In this document: positions 55,798 through 64,000 of the stretch, piece by piece | Layout: each line of letters opens with the position of its first letter | How positions within the stretch are numbered: position 1 is the first letter of the stretch | Assembly (NCBI RefSeq): GCF_014192715.1 | Contig: NZ_JACHYH010000001.1 | Location: forward strand, 1,453,222-1,517,221 | Length of the DNA: 64,000 nucleotides | Origin: Luteibacter sp. Sphag1AF | Lineage (GTDB): Bacteria; Pseudomonadota; Gammaproteobacteria; Xanthomonadales; Rhodanobacteraceae | Reading direction: 5' to 3' | Translations under genes and position numbers: made by a program | The notes under the pieces: generated by a model | What the model was told of the DNA's origin: nothing | The model's database searches: none | What the model saw: the letters and a program-made list of their open reading frames with translations, nothing else

Positions 55798-56445
55798 TCA
55801 GCCGCCGTTAGCCGACTGGGCAGCACGCAGCTCGCGGTAATGCTTCAACTGATCAGTCGCCTTCGCCTGCGCGGCGTCCTTTGCCTGCTGCTGGCGCAAC
55901 AGGGTGGCGCGCAGGCCGGCCACGGTGTTGCGCTGCTGGGTAATGCCGTCGCTGAGATACGGCGGAAGCGGCTGCTTGGCGCGCTCCATGTCTGCTGCTC
56001 GCGACAGCAGGTCGGCCAGGGACTTCTCCTGACCCTGCAAATTCAGACGGGTCGTGCGGGCGGCCTGCTCAAACGTTTCCACTTCGGCTGACTTGGCGGC
56101 AGCGAACGAGGCTTCCGTCGGGTAGGCGTTGAGCATCTGCATGTCTTCGCGCTGCCGGTTCTGGGCATCCTGCTGGTCGGCAGCGCGTTGATCGGCCAGC
56201 TTTTTGGCGGCCACGCGTTCTTCAGGGGTGAGGGCGCGATCAATGTGCTTCACGGTGACACCGCTGGCATTGACCACGTCATAACCATACTGGATGGCAT
56301 CGGGCGACAGGCTGTCGCTGAAATAGATGTGACCCTGCGGGTCCTTCCATTTGTAGCGAAATGCGTTGGCGTTCGTGTTGTTCTGTGCCGCCGCGGTGCC
56401 TGCATAAAGGCTGGCGCAGATGGCAATGTAGAGCATGAATCGCAT
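55798..56445 (-). CDS. DUF4124 domain periplasmic protein
   Basis: A 215-residue exported protein with a signal peptide (ends GTAAAQ), a short DUF4124 domain (FRYKWKDPQGHIYFSDSLSPDA) and a long charged coiled-coil region (residues about 85-205) rich in Gln, Ala, Arg and Glu. The DUF4124 domain is common in Xanthomonadales and Pseudomonas and its function is unknown. The gene is read alone on the minus strand. Confidence 0.85.
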   Translation of the reverse strand: MRFMLYIAICASLYAGTAAAQNNTNANAFRYKWKDPQGHIYFSDSLSPDAIQYGYDVVNASGVTVKHIDRALTPEERVAAKKLADQRAADQQDAQNRQREDMQMLNAYPTEASFAAAKSAEVETFEQAARTTRLNLQGQEKSLADLLSRAADMERAKQPLPPYLSDGITQQRNTVAGLRATLLRQQQAKDAAQAKATDQLKHYRELRAAQSANGG

Positions 56446-56548
56446 GATGTCCCCTCCTGCGCCGGAGTATAGCCACCACGAGCCGGTTGGCGGGGGCCTC
56501 GGGCTCGTGGCGTGACGCAGTTGCCGTTTCAGCGTGAGCGGCCCGCTC

Positions 56549-57199
56549 TCAGATGCTGCTGACGCCGTACTGATTGCGATAAGCGATCAGATGTTCGTGC
56601 TCGGCAGCGAGTTCCGGGCGCTCGCCGGCAAAGGTCAGCACGTCGGCGAGGGTGGCGATGGCCACTACGGGAATGCCGAATTGCGCGCTCACTTCCTGTG
56701 CGGCAGAGAGTTCACCCTGACCGCGTTCCTGACGGTCCAGTGCGATCAATACGCCGGCCGGCTCGGCGCCACTGGCTCGAATGAGTTCCAGCGACTCGCG
56801 CACGGCGGTGCCCGCCGTCATGACGTCGTCCACGATCAGCACGCGGCCCTTCAGCGGTGCGCCGACCAGATTGCCGCCTTCGCCGTGGGCTTTGGCTTCC
56901 TTGCGGTTGTAGGCCCAGGGAACGTCGCGACCGTGGTGGTCAGCCAGGGCAATGCCTGTAGCTGCCGCGAGGGCGATGCCCTTGTAGGCCGGCCCGAACA
57001 GCATGTCGAAGGCGAGACCTGAACGCTCGGCGGCGGCGGCGTATGCCCGACCCAGGCGGGCCAGTGCGGCACCGGAGTCAATACGACCCATATTGAAGAA
57101 ATACGGGCTGGTGCGGCCGGACTTCAGCGTGAACTGGCCGAAGCGCAGCACATCGCGGGCAAGGGTGAGTTCGATGAATTCGCGCTGGTAATCGTGCAC
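56549..57199 (-). CDS. pyrE: Orotate phosphoribosyltransferase
   Basis: A 216-residue enzyme of pyrimidine synthesis that forms orotidine 5'-phosphate from orotate and PRPP. The PRPP loop is [17 protein letters not shown], and [11 protein letters not shown] and [13 protein letters not shown] are the other family marks. The GTG at 57199 gives the expected start ([16 protein letters not shown]); the longer frame adds 65 unlikely residues. It is divergent from the exodeoxyribonuclease gene. Confidence 0.95.
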   Translation of the reverse strand: MHDYQREFIELTLARDVLRFGQFTLKSGRTSPYFFNMGRIDSGAALARLGRAYAAAAERSGLAFDMLFGPAYKGIALAAATGIALADHHGRDVPWAYNRKEAKAHGEGGNLVGAPLKGRVLIVDDVMTAGTAVRESLELIRASGAEPAGVLIALDRQERGQGELSAAQEVSAQFGIPVVAIATLADVLTFAGERPELAAEHEHLIAYRNQYGVSSI

Positions 57200-57362
57200 G
57201 GCAAGGGCTCTGTGGATGAAAAGAGGGTGGGCGGACGCCGCTGTTGATATGCGTCCTGCGGGCGTCGAGACGCCTTTCATGCCGCCATCGTAGTGGGCCA
57301 TCCCCGGGCCGTCCACGCGGCTTGGTATGATGCCGCGTCTCCGATTTTTCCTAGAAGGTTCC

Positions 57363-58133
57363 ATGCGCATCATTTCCCTGAACGCCAACGGCATCCGTTC
57401 CGCTGCGACAAAGGGCGTGTTCGACTGGCTGCGCGAGCAGAACGCCGACGTCGTATGCCTTCAGGAAACCAAGGCGCAGGAGAGCCAGCTGACGGACGCG
57501 ATGTTCCGTCCCGATGGCCATCATTGCTTCTATCACGATGCGCGCAGCAAGAAGGGCTACAGCGGCGTCGCCATTTACTCGCGGCGCGAGCCGGACGAAG
57601 TGCGCACGTCGCTGGGCCGCGAAGATTTCGACTGCGAAGGACGCTACATCGAGGCGCGGTACGGCAATCTCAGCGTGGTGTCGTTCTATATCCCGTCAGG
57701 CTCATCCGGCGACGAGCGTCAGCAATACAAGTTCCGGATTATGGAATGGCTGACTCCGATTCTCCGGGAGTGGGCTGCCAGCGGCCGTGACTACGTTCTG
57801 TGCGGCGACTGGAACATCGTCCACACGAAAAACGACATCAAGAACTGGACCTCGAACCAGAAGAACTCCGGCTGCCTGCCAGAAGAGCGCGCATGGCTGG
57901 ATCTGTTGTTCAACGAGATGGGCTGGGTGGACACATTCCGTGCGATCAAGCCGGATGCGGTGGAATACACCTGGTGGTCCAACCGCGGGCAAGCCCGCGC
58001 CAACAACGTGGGTTGGCGCATTGACTACCAGTTGGCCACCCCCGGACTGCGGGACAAGCTGAAAGGCTGCTCCATCTACCGGGACCAGCGCTTCTCTGAC
58101 CACGCCCCTTACATCGTGGATTACGCTGAGTGA
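57363..58133 (+). CDS. xth: Exodeoxyribonuclease III family AP endonuclease
   Basis: A 256-residue enzyme that cuts DNA at abasic sites and removes 3' blocking groups. Motifs are [19 protein letters not shown] (metal Glu), [16 protein letters not shown] and the end [11 protein letters not shown] (catalytic Asp-His). The ATG at 57363 follows AAGG and gives the family start [10 protein letters not shown]. The final bases overlap the ampG start (GTGA), so the two are coupled, an order seen in related species. Confidence 0.93.
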   Translation: MRIISLNANGIRSAATKGVFDWLREQNADVVCLQETKAQESQLTDAMFRPDGHHCFYHDARSKKGYSGVAIYSRREPDEVRTSLGREDFDCEGRYIEARYGNLSVVSFYIPSGSSGDERQQYKFRIMEWLTPILREWAASGRDYVLCGDWNIVHTKNDIKNWTSNQKNSGCLPEERAWLDLLFNEMGWVDTFRAIKPDAVEYTWWSNRGQARANNVGWRIDYQLATPGLRDKLKGCSIYRDQRFSDHAPYIVDYAE

Positions 58134-59425
58134 CCTCAACGTCCCCTTCGCCCTACAAGGGCGCGCGCGGTGCGCTTCGTGCATTCGCGCAGCCGGGCGC
58201 GATCACCATGCTGTTTTTCGGCCTGGCGTCGGGGCTGCCCTTTCTTCTTGTGGGCAACACGCTGTCGGCGTGGCTGAAAGAGGCCGGCATCAACTACGGT
58301 GCCATTGGCCTGGCGAGCTACGTCACCTTCAGCTACAACTTCAAATTCGTATGGGCGCCGCTGGTTGACCGTTTCCGGCTGCCGCTGTTCTGCCGACTCG
58401 GGCAGCGCAGGGGCTGGCTGCTGTTTGCGCTGATGCTGCTGGCCGCTGGACTTGCGGGCATGGCAGCCATGCCACCGGATGCCTCGCTGACGCGTTTCGT
58501 CTGCATGACCCTTCTGGCCGCCTTTGCGGGCGCCACCATCGACATCGTGGTGGATGCCTATCGTGTGGAGATTGCGCCGCCGGAAGCGCAGGGCGCACTG
58601 GCTGCCACTTACACGCTGGGATATCGCCTTGGCCTGATTGCAAGCGGCGCAGGCGTTCTGATCATGGCCGACTCGCTGGGCTGGCAGCGCGCCTACATCG
58701 GCATCTGTGCACTTCTGCTCGTGCCGCTGGTCACCGTGTTTCTCGTCCGGGAGCCCGAGCACCGCGTCCGCGAGCGCGTATCCATGCGTGTGGCCGTGGA
58801 AGAGGGCTTCATCGGACCATTCCGTGAGTTTTTTTCCCGCTATGGCTTTCCGCTGGCCTTGGGGTTGATCGCGTTCGTCGGCCTGTTCCGTCTGCCTGAC
58901 CAGATGCTTGGTGTGATGGCTTACCCGTTCTATCTGGATTCGGGGTTCTCCAAGACGCAGGTTGCGGAAGTCTCCAAGGTTTACGGCGTGATCGTGGGCA
59001 TTGTGGGTGCGTTGCTGGGCGGGTATGCCGTGGCGCGCTTCGGCATCCGTCGCCTGCTGGCGGTGTCCGCGCTGGGCGTGGCGTTGTCCAACCTGCTGTA
59101 CATCGTGATGGCGAGCCATCCGGGACAGACCTGGAGCTTCGTACTGACGCTGTCCGGTGACAATCTCGCACAGGGATTCGCGGGGCCGGTCCTGGTTGCT
59201 TTCATGTCGTCACTGGTCAACCGCAGCTTTACGGCAACGCAGTACGCGTTGCTCAGCTCGCTGGCGAATCTGCCGGGCAAGCTGATCGGCGGAATGTCCG
59301 GCTTCATCGTGGCAGGCCTGGGCTACCCGGCTCTTTTCATCATCAGCACGGTATCCATTGTGCCGACGTTGCTGGCGCTGGCCTGGTTGTGGCGGCGCAT
59401 CCCCGACCTGCGGGCGCCTGCCTGA
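58130..59425 (+). CDS. ampG: AmpG-type MFS muropeptide permease
   Basis: A 431-residue inner-membrane transporter with about 12 membrane segments. The start FGLASGLPFLLVGNTLSAWLKEAG is the AmpG signature, followed by GATIDIVVDAYRVEIAP and VYGVIVGIVGALLGGYAVARFG. AmpG brings anhydro-muropeptides from the periplasm into the cell for recycling and for AmpR-type signalling. A GTG start overlaps the exodeoxyribonuclease stop. anmK, which uses a recycling product, lies 400 bases downstream on the other strand. Confidence 0.9.
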   Translation: MTSTSPSPYKGARGALRAFAQPGAITMLFFGLASGLPFLLVGNTLSAWLKEAGINYGAIGLASYVTFSYNFKFVWAPLVDRFRLPLFCRLGQRRGWLLFALMLLAAGLAGMAAMPPDASLTRFVCMTLLAAFAGATIDIVVDAYRVEIAPPEAQGALAATYTLGYRLGLIASGAGVLIMADSLGWQRAYIGICALLLVPLVTVFLVREPEHRVRERVSMRVAVEEGFIGPFREFFSRYGFPLALGLIAFVGLFRLPDQMLGVMAYPFYLDSGFSKTQVAEVSKVYGVIVGIVGALLGGYAVARFGIRRLLAVSALGVALSNLLYIVMASHPGQTWSFVLTLSGDNLAQGFAGPVLVAFMSSLVNRSFTATQYALLSSLANLPGKLIGGMSGFIVAGLGYPALFIISTVSIVPTLLALAWLWRRIPDLRAPA

Positions 59426-59521
59426 CTGTCGGTCTATGACGTCAGGAGGGGGCACGCGCGGCCGTGATTGTGTGCAAGAATCGGCAGCACAGGGGGCATG
59501 CGCGCGACGGAGGATACGCAC

Positions 59522-59830
59522 GTGCCGGATATAGTGGTCAGACATATCGACGAGGCGATGGCGGAGCGGATCAAAACGCTTGCCCGCGAACGACGCTGGT
59601 CGATCAATGAAGTCATTCTTCATGCCTTGCGCTACGGACTGGGCATGGGGGCTGGCGATATCTTCAGCGAGCTGCTGCTTGAGCCCGGGGATATCGCGCA
59701 CCTGACTGGCGCCTACGACGCCCAGGAGCAGGCAGCCTTCCAGGAAGCGCTTAACGCACTGTCGCAAGCGTCGCCGTCGTCTTTGGCCGCTGCGGCACGT
59801 ACGCGTGCCGACGCAGGCGACGTGGCTTAG
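59522..59830 (+). CDS. Ribbon-helix-helix (Arc/FitA-like) DNA-binding protein
   Basis: A 102-residue protein whose first 45 residues look like a ribbon-helix-helix fold: the strand DIVVRHIDEAMAERIKTLA then ERRWSINEVILHALRYGLG, as in FitA-type antitoxins. The rest is acidic and Ala-rich. GGAGG eight bases upstream makes the GTG at 59522 the start; the longer frame to an ATG at 59498 is less likely. No toxin gene adjoins, so I take it as a small regulator. Its stop overlaps the anmK stop by four bases in convergent orientation. Confidence 0.7.
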   Translation: MPDIVVRHIDEAMAERIKTLARERRWSINEVILHALRYGLGMGAGDIFSELLLEPGDIAHLTGAYDAQEQAAFQEALNALSQASPSSLAAAARTRADAGDVA

Positions 59831-60948
59831 AGAAGTGGCGCCGGATACACGGCGCCCAGCACGCGTGGCCCGGACGCGCCGGTTACGGCCGGCAGATTGC
59901 CCGGTCGACCCAGTACGCGCTGGCGCGCCAGCCAGGCGAAGGCCATGGCCTCCATGAAGTCCGGGTCGATGCCGTAGTCCGAGCTCTGCCGCAGTTGCAG
60001 GCCGCCCAGTCGTGATTCGATGGCGTCCATCAATGAGGCGTTGTGGACGCCGCCGCCACACGCAACGACCTCCCGGGCGCCACGCCCATAGCGGGAAATG
60101 TCGTGAGTGATGGTGATGGCGCTCAGTGCCAGGAGCGTGGCCTGAACGTCTGCCGGGTGCAGCCCGCCCAACTCGCGGTGAGTGTCCAGCCACGCCAGAT
60201 GGAAGTGTTCCCGACCCGTGCTCTTCGGCGGCGGGAGCGCGAAGTAGGGGTCGGCCAACAGCGCAGCGAGCAAGCGCTCGTCTACCTTGCCTGAGGCGGC
60301 GAAGGCGCCGCCCTCATCATAGGGCTGCGCCAGCTGGCGCTGGCACCATGCATCCATCAGGCCGTTGGCCGGGCCGGTGTCGAAGCCCGTGACCGACCCA
60401 TCGGTGCCCAGCACCGACACGTTGGCGATGCCACCCAGATTGAGAACGACGCGTGGGCCAAGGCCCGGCGTCAGGATGTGTGCGTGAAAGGCAGGTACCA
60501 GCGGCGCGCCCTGACCACCCGCCGCGACGTCCGCTCGCCGGAAGTCGGCAATGGTCTCGATGCGCGTGGCTTCAGCGATGACTGAGGCATCGCCAATTTG
60601 AAGAGTAAAAGGGTGTTCACCGGCCGGCCGGTGTCGGATCGTCTGGCCATGTGAGCCAATGGCGCGTACGGCGCCCGGCTTTACACCGGCCTTCGTCAGC
60701 GCTGCCTGAGCGGCTTTAGCGAAGGTTCTGCCGATGGCTACGTCGAGGCGGCCGTAACCGTCCAGATCGAGGCGAGCCTCGTCCTGAGCCACCACGAGGA
60801 TGCGCTCACGCAATTCGGCGGGCCAGGGGTAGGTCAGCGCACTGACCAGGGAGGGTTGTTCGTCTTCGAAGCGCACCAGCGCAGCGTCAATACCGTCAGC
60901 GCTGGTGCCCGAGATCAGGCCGAGATAGAGCTCAGGTACATCCGACAT
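59827..60948 (-). CDS. anmK: Anhydro-N-acetylmuramic acid kinase
   Basis: A 373-residue kinase that converts imported 1,6-anhydro-MurNAc to MurNAc-6-phosphate in murein recycling. Family marks are LYLGLISGTSADGIDAALV at the start, GSHGQTIRHRP, VLNLGGIANVSVL, GFDTGPANGLMDAW and VACGGGVHNASLM. It begins seven bases after the M23 peptidase stop, in the same direction, so the two are likely one transcript. Confidence 0.95.
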   Translation of the reverse strand: MSDVPELYLGLISGTSADGIDAALVRFEDEQPSLVSALTYPWPAELRERILVVAQDEARLDLDGYGRLDVAIGRTFAKAAQAALTKAGVKPGAVRAIGSHGQTIRHRPAGEHPFTLQIGDASVIAEATRIETIADFRRADVAAGGQGAPLVPAFHAHILTPGLGPRVVLNLGGIANVSVLGTDGSVTGFDTGPANGLMDAWCQRQLAQPYDEGGAFAASGKVDERLLAALLADPYFALPPPKSTGREHFHLAWLDTHRELGGLHPADVQATLLALSAITITHDISRYGRGAREVVACGGGVHNASLMDAIESRLGGLQLRQSSDYGIDPDFMEAMAFAWLARQRVLGRPGNLPAVTGASGPRVLGAVYPAPLL

Positions 60949-60954
60949 GCCCGG

Positions 60955-62400
60955 TCAGTCGTCGCTGCGGGTATCGGACTTCGCGCGAGCCAGCTTCACG
61001 CTGCTGTCCACCTGAGTGAGGCGGGCCAGCTGCGGCTTCACGACTTCCGACTTGAACTTCGCCAGCTGAGCAGCCGGAAGCGGCTCAGGCTTGGGCAGAG
61101 TGACGGTTTGTGGATCGCGCTGCGCGTTGTTGACGCGGAACTCGTAGTGCAGGTGCGGGCCGGTGGCCAGACCGGTCATGCCCACATAGCCGATGGTGCT
61201 GCCCTGCGTAACACGCTGGCCGACGCGCAAATTGGCGAAGCGCGACATGTGACCGTAGGCGGTGCTGATGGTGGCGTTGTGCTGGATGACCACGAAGTTG
61301 CCGTAGCCATTCATCCAGCCACGGAACTTGACCACGCCGTCGCCTGCCGCGTGAATGGGGGTGCCGCTCGGTGCTGCGTAGTCCACGCCCTTATGTGCGC
61401 GCATCTTGCCAAGGATGGGATGCATGCGACCGGCACTGAACTGCGAAGAGATGCGGGTGAAGTCAACCGGGATGCGCAAGAACGAGCCAGTCAGCGGGCG
61501 GCCTTCCTCGCTGAAGTAGCTGTACTTGCCGTCGCTGTTCTTGAAGCGATAGGCGGTGTAGCGCTTGCCCTGGTTGATGAACTCGGCAGCCACGATGTCG
61601 CCTTCGCGGGCGTAGGCGCCGTCGCGATAGATGTCGTCGTAGATCACCGTGAAGTTGTCGCCGACGCGCAAGTCCTGCACGAAGTCGATGTCGAACTTGA
61701 AGACTTCCGCCAGCTTCAGGACCATCGCGTTGCTCATGCCGGCCTTGGAGGCCGCGCCAAACAGTGAGCTGTCGATGACGCCATGGGCGATGTGCTCGCG
61801 ACGTTGAACGTCGCGCGATTGCGTGGTGAGTTCCGGCTTTGCGCCATCGAGGCGAAGCGTGGCGATGCTGGCTTCATCCTGGTCAAAGCGGACGCCCAGG
61901 AGGGACTTGTTCTCGCCCAGGAGGAACTGGAATTCCTGGCCCGGCTTGATCTGATGAAACGCACGGGCGTTGCCGGCGCCATCAATGGCGTGTTGCAGGT
62001 CAGTCAGCGTAAGGCCCTGGCCCTGGAAGATGTCGGACAACGTCTGGCCCGGCTGTACCTGCACCGTCTGCCAGTCTTCTGCCGCCACCAGCGGTTTGAC
62101 GGTTTCCGGATCGAGCTTGGGAAGCGTGAGCGGGACAACGGCATGGACCAGAGGAACCGAGCCGGGTTTCTTCATGGCGCCGGCCCAGGCGGGAATCACC
62201 AGGGCGGACAGCACAACAATAAGAAAGGCGGTGCCGGCGAGAATCCAGCGTTCACGATTCCAGCGGATGGGCTCGGCACCGGCGGTGCGACTGAAGGACC
62301 AGTGAGCGCAGCGATCGTAAAAGTGAGAGTGGCTTCGCTGTGCCTTGCGGCGCATGGCTTGCCGACGTGCGCTGTGCGCTACCCGATTGACATCACCCAT
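60955..62400 (-). CDS. M23 family murein DD-endopeptidase (MepM-like, with LysM-like OapA domain)
   Basis: A 481-residue membrane-anchored peptidase. A single membrane segment (ILAGTAFLIVVLSALVIPAW, about residues 50-70) is followed by an OapA/LysM-like glycan-binding region (VQVQPGQTLSDIFQGQGLTL) and the M23 domain, with HKGVDYAAPSGTP (His-Asp zinc ligands) and GPHLHYEF (second HxH). It cleaves D-Ala-mDAP cross-links to allow wall growth. The ATG at 62400 has GAAG in front of it; the longer frame is not supported. It is divergent from tyrS and transcribed with anmK. Confidence 0.9.
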   Translation of the reverse strand: MGDVNRVAHSARRQAMRRKAQRSHSHFYDRCAHWSFSRTAGAEPIRWNRERWILAGTAFLIVVLSALVIPAWAGAMKKPGSVPLVHAVVPLTLPKLDPETVKPLVAAEDWQTVQVQPGQTLSDIFQGQGLTLTDLQHAIDGAGNARAFHQIKPGQEFQFLLGENKSLLGVRFDQDEASIATLRLDGAKPELTTQSRDVQRREHIAHGVIDSSLFGAASKAGMSNAMVLKLAEVFKFDIDFVQDLRVGDNFTVIYDDIYRDGAYAREGDIVAAEFINQGKRYTAYRFKNSDGKYSYFSEEGRPLTGSFLRIPVDFTRISSQFSAGRMHPILGKMRAHKGVDYAAPSGTPIHAAGDGVVKFRGWMNGYGNFVVIQHNATISTAYGHMSRFANLRVGQRVTQGSTIGYVGMTGLATGPHLHYEFRVNNAQRDPQTVTLPKPEPLPAAQLAKFKSEVVKPQLARLTQVDSSVKLARAKSDTRSDD

Positions 62401-62578
62401 CGCTTCAAGAATCCCGCTTACCCCGAGTTGTCGCGTACCATAGCGGCCTTGTGCAAAGCGCGTCAACGCCTTTCACATCAAGGCTTTGCAACGATTCATT
62501 GGGTTAACGCACAATTAACCTCCACGCGCCAATCACGTACTGTCGAGCGCGTCCGGTACATATATATAAGAGGAACGC

Positions 62579-63784
62579 ATGAGCGAGCTGGAACAGGCCC
62601 TTTCGATCATCGAGCGCGGCGCCGATGAAGTCATCAAGCGTGAAGAGCTGGAAGCGCGCCTCAAATTGGGTCGTCCCCTTCGCATCAAGGCTGGCTTTGA
62701 TCCGACGGCGCCGGACTTGCATCTGGGCCATACGGTCCTGCTCAACAAGATGCGTCAGTTCCAGGATCTGGGGCATCAGGTCATCTTCCTGATTGGCGAC
62801 TTCACCGGCATGATTGGCGATCCCACGGGCAAGAACGTCACCCGCAAGCCATTGACCCGTGAAGACGTGCTGGCCAACGCCGACACCTATGCCGAGCAGG
62901 TCTATAAGGTGCTGGACCGCACCCGTACCGAACTTCGCTTCAATTCTGAGTGGTTCGGCAAGATGGGCGCCTCGGACATGATCCGCCTGGCTGCCCAGCA
63001 CACAGTGGCCCGCATGCTGGAACGCGACGACTTCGCGAAGCGCTATGCCGGCCAGCAGCCGATCGCCATCCATGAGTTCCTTTATCCGCTGGTACAGGGC
63101 TACGACTCTGTAGCGCTGGAATGCGACGTGGAGCTGGGCGGCACCGATCAGAAGTTCAATCTTCTTATGGGGCGTGCCCTGCAGGAACATCACGGCCAGG
63201 CACCACAGATCGTGCTGACCATGCCCTTGCTTGAGGGGCTGGATGGCGTCAACAAGATGTCCAAGTCGTTGGGCAACTACATAGGTATCAATGAACCGGC
63301 CATCGACATCGTCACCAAGACGATGAAGATCGGTGACGAGCTCATGTGGCGCTGGTTCGAACTGCTGAGCTTCGATGTGTCGCTGGATGAGCTGGCGCAG
63401 ATGAAGGTGGACATCGCCTCCGGTGCCCTCAATCCCCGTGATGCGAAGCTGAAACTGGCCCGCGAGCTTGCCACCCGCTTCCATGATGCAGCGGCCGCCG
63501 AACTGGCCATTGCGGGATGGCATGCCGTGGTCACCGGGGAGGGCGATACGTCGCTTCTTCCGCTCAACGACATCCAGGTGACGGCAGAAGGCATTCGTCT
63601 GCCCGCTCTTTTGACTGCCGCAGGCATCACGGCAAGCAATTCAGAAGCGAATCGGAAGCTCAAAGAGCGTGCAGTGAAGATTGATGGCGAAGTTGCAGAA
63701 GATGCTCAGCGCGTCTTCAACGCCGGTTTTGAAGGTGTGCTCCAGGTCGGCAAAAGAAATTTCGCCCGTATCCGCCTGATTTAA
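62579..63784 (+). CDS. tyrS: Tyrosyl-tRNA synthetase
   Basis: A 401-residue class I synthetase of the TyrZ-like long form, which charges tRNA-Tyr. The HIGH-type motif is [11 protein letters not shown] (H48), the KMSKS is [10 protein letters not shown] (K226) and an S4-type RNA-binding domain closes the protein (residues about 335-400, [19 protein letters not shown]). The ATG is preceded by AGAGG at good spacing. Its usual place beside an rRNA operon in Xanthomonadales agrees with the promoters that follow. Confidence 0.96.
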   Translation: MSELEQALSIIERGADEVIKREELEARLKLGRPLRIKAGFDPTAPDLHLGHTVLLNKMRQFQDLGHQVIFLIGDFTGMIGDPTGKNVTRKPLTREDVLANADTYAEQVYKVLDRTRTELRFNSEWFGKMGASDMIRLAAQHTVARMLERDDFAKRYAGQQPIAIHEFLYPLVQGYDSVALECDVELGGTDQKFNLLMGRALQEHHGQAPQIVLTMPLLEGLDGVNKMSKSLGNYIGINEPAIDIVTKTMKIGDELMWRWFELLSFDVSLDELAQMKVDIASGALNPRDAKLKLARELATRFHDAAAAELAIAGWHAVVTGEGDTSLLPLNDIQVTAEGIRLPALLTAAGITASNSEANRKLKERAVKIDGEVAEDAQRVFNAGFEGVLQVGKRNFARIRLI

Positions 63785-63815
63785 CATCGCTTTCAAAAAT
63801 AATTCACAAAAAGGG

Positions 63816-63843
63816 TTGCGGGAGTCTCAGGAATCGGTATTAT
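63816..63843 (+). promoter_or_regulatory. First of two tandem strong promoters (P1), rRNA type
   Basis: TTGCGG (63816-63821) and TATTAT (63838-63843) with a 16-base spacer, followed by a GC-rich stretch, which is typical of stringently controlled rRNA promoters. Confidence 0.6.
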
Positions 63844-63934
63844 TCGCCTCCCGCAGCGGCCCACGTCGAAAGACGAACGCTACGGCAGCTATATCGCTTC
63901 GGCGACAACCTCGAAAAAAAGATTCACGAGGGTG

Positions 63935-63962
63935 TTGACGGAAACGAAAAACGATATAGAAT
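63935..63962 (+). promoter_or_regulatory. Second tandem promoter (P2), rRNA type
   Basis: TTGACG (63935-63940) and TAGAAT (63957-63962) with a 16-base spacer, then a GC-rich discriminator GGGCGGCTC. Together with P1 this is the classic P1-P2 layout ahead of a 16S rRNA gene, which must lie beyond the window end. Confidence 0.65.
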
Positions 63963-64000
63963 GGGCGGCTCACCTCGGGACGAAATGTTCAGAGGGCGAC

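Noticed and set aside
59522..59830. Ribbon-helix-helix protein as an antitoxin
   Set aside because: No toxin gene follows; the next gene is the convergent anmK.

Overview
The window is chromosomal DNA of a GC-rich gammaproteobacterium. Gene content and order (radC / coaBC-dut / membrane-anchored phosphohexomutase / pyrE / exodeoxyribonuclease III-ampG / anmK / M23 peptidase / tyrS followed by rRNA-type promoters, plus NorR-Hmp and a CopAB pair) point to the Xanthomonadales (Lysobacterales), most likely Rhodanobacteraceae (Luteibacter, Dyella or Frateuria type). This placement is inferred from recalled gene content, not from a search.

Bases 1-9000 hold carbohydrate genes (tail of a CBM6-like enzyme, a GH3 beta-glucosidase), an Lhr helicase, an outer-membrane protein and a flavin reductase-like protein. 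Bases 9000-17000 hold an envelope block: mprF and a VirJ/AcvB hydrolase overlap in one operon, with a divergent LtaS-like phosphoglycerol transferase, then NAMPT-type phosphoribosyltransferase and pirin. Bases 17000-36300 are mixed housekeeping and stress genes: porin, luciferase-like monooxygenase, PIN protein, NorR with divergent Hmp, PepSY protein, subclass B3 metallo-beta-lactamase, acyltransferase, S53 acid protease, LigD, CopA-CopB, a 48-residue repeat peptide and a VOC protein. Bases 36300-37600 carry an ECF sigma factor operon with a probable membrane anti-sigma factor.

Bases 37950-47820 form an accessory island that ends at a tRNA-Ile(CAU) gene. It contains the decayed C-terminus of a superfamily 1 helicase, an intact AT-richer superfamily 2 helicase with a possible C-terminal PD-(D/E)XK-like domain, a short gene start cut off by a degenerate IS3-family element, and a tight three-gene operon that I do not recognise: a three-segment membrane protein, a HEAT-like helical protein, and a protein with an Mrr-like N-terminus. 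A small 84-residue gene lies upstream of that operon. I infer a defence function for the helicase and for the three-gene unit; both are candidates for undescribed systems. Two abutting perfect inverted repeats lie just beyond the 3' end of the tRNA.

Bases 47900-64000 are core genome: a SPOR protein and argS, a stretch with DnaA-box matches and an orphan terminator, radC, coaBC-dut, phosphohexomutase, a DUF4124 protein, pyrE, exoIII-ampG, a ribbon-helix-helix protein, anmK, an M23 endopeptidase and tyrS. AmpG, AnmK and the M23 enzyme together make a murein turnover and recycling neighbourhood. The window ends at two tandem strong promoters of the kind that drive rRNA operons; the rRNA itself lies outside.
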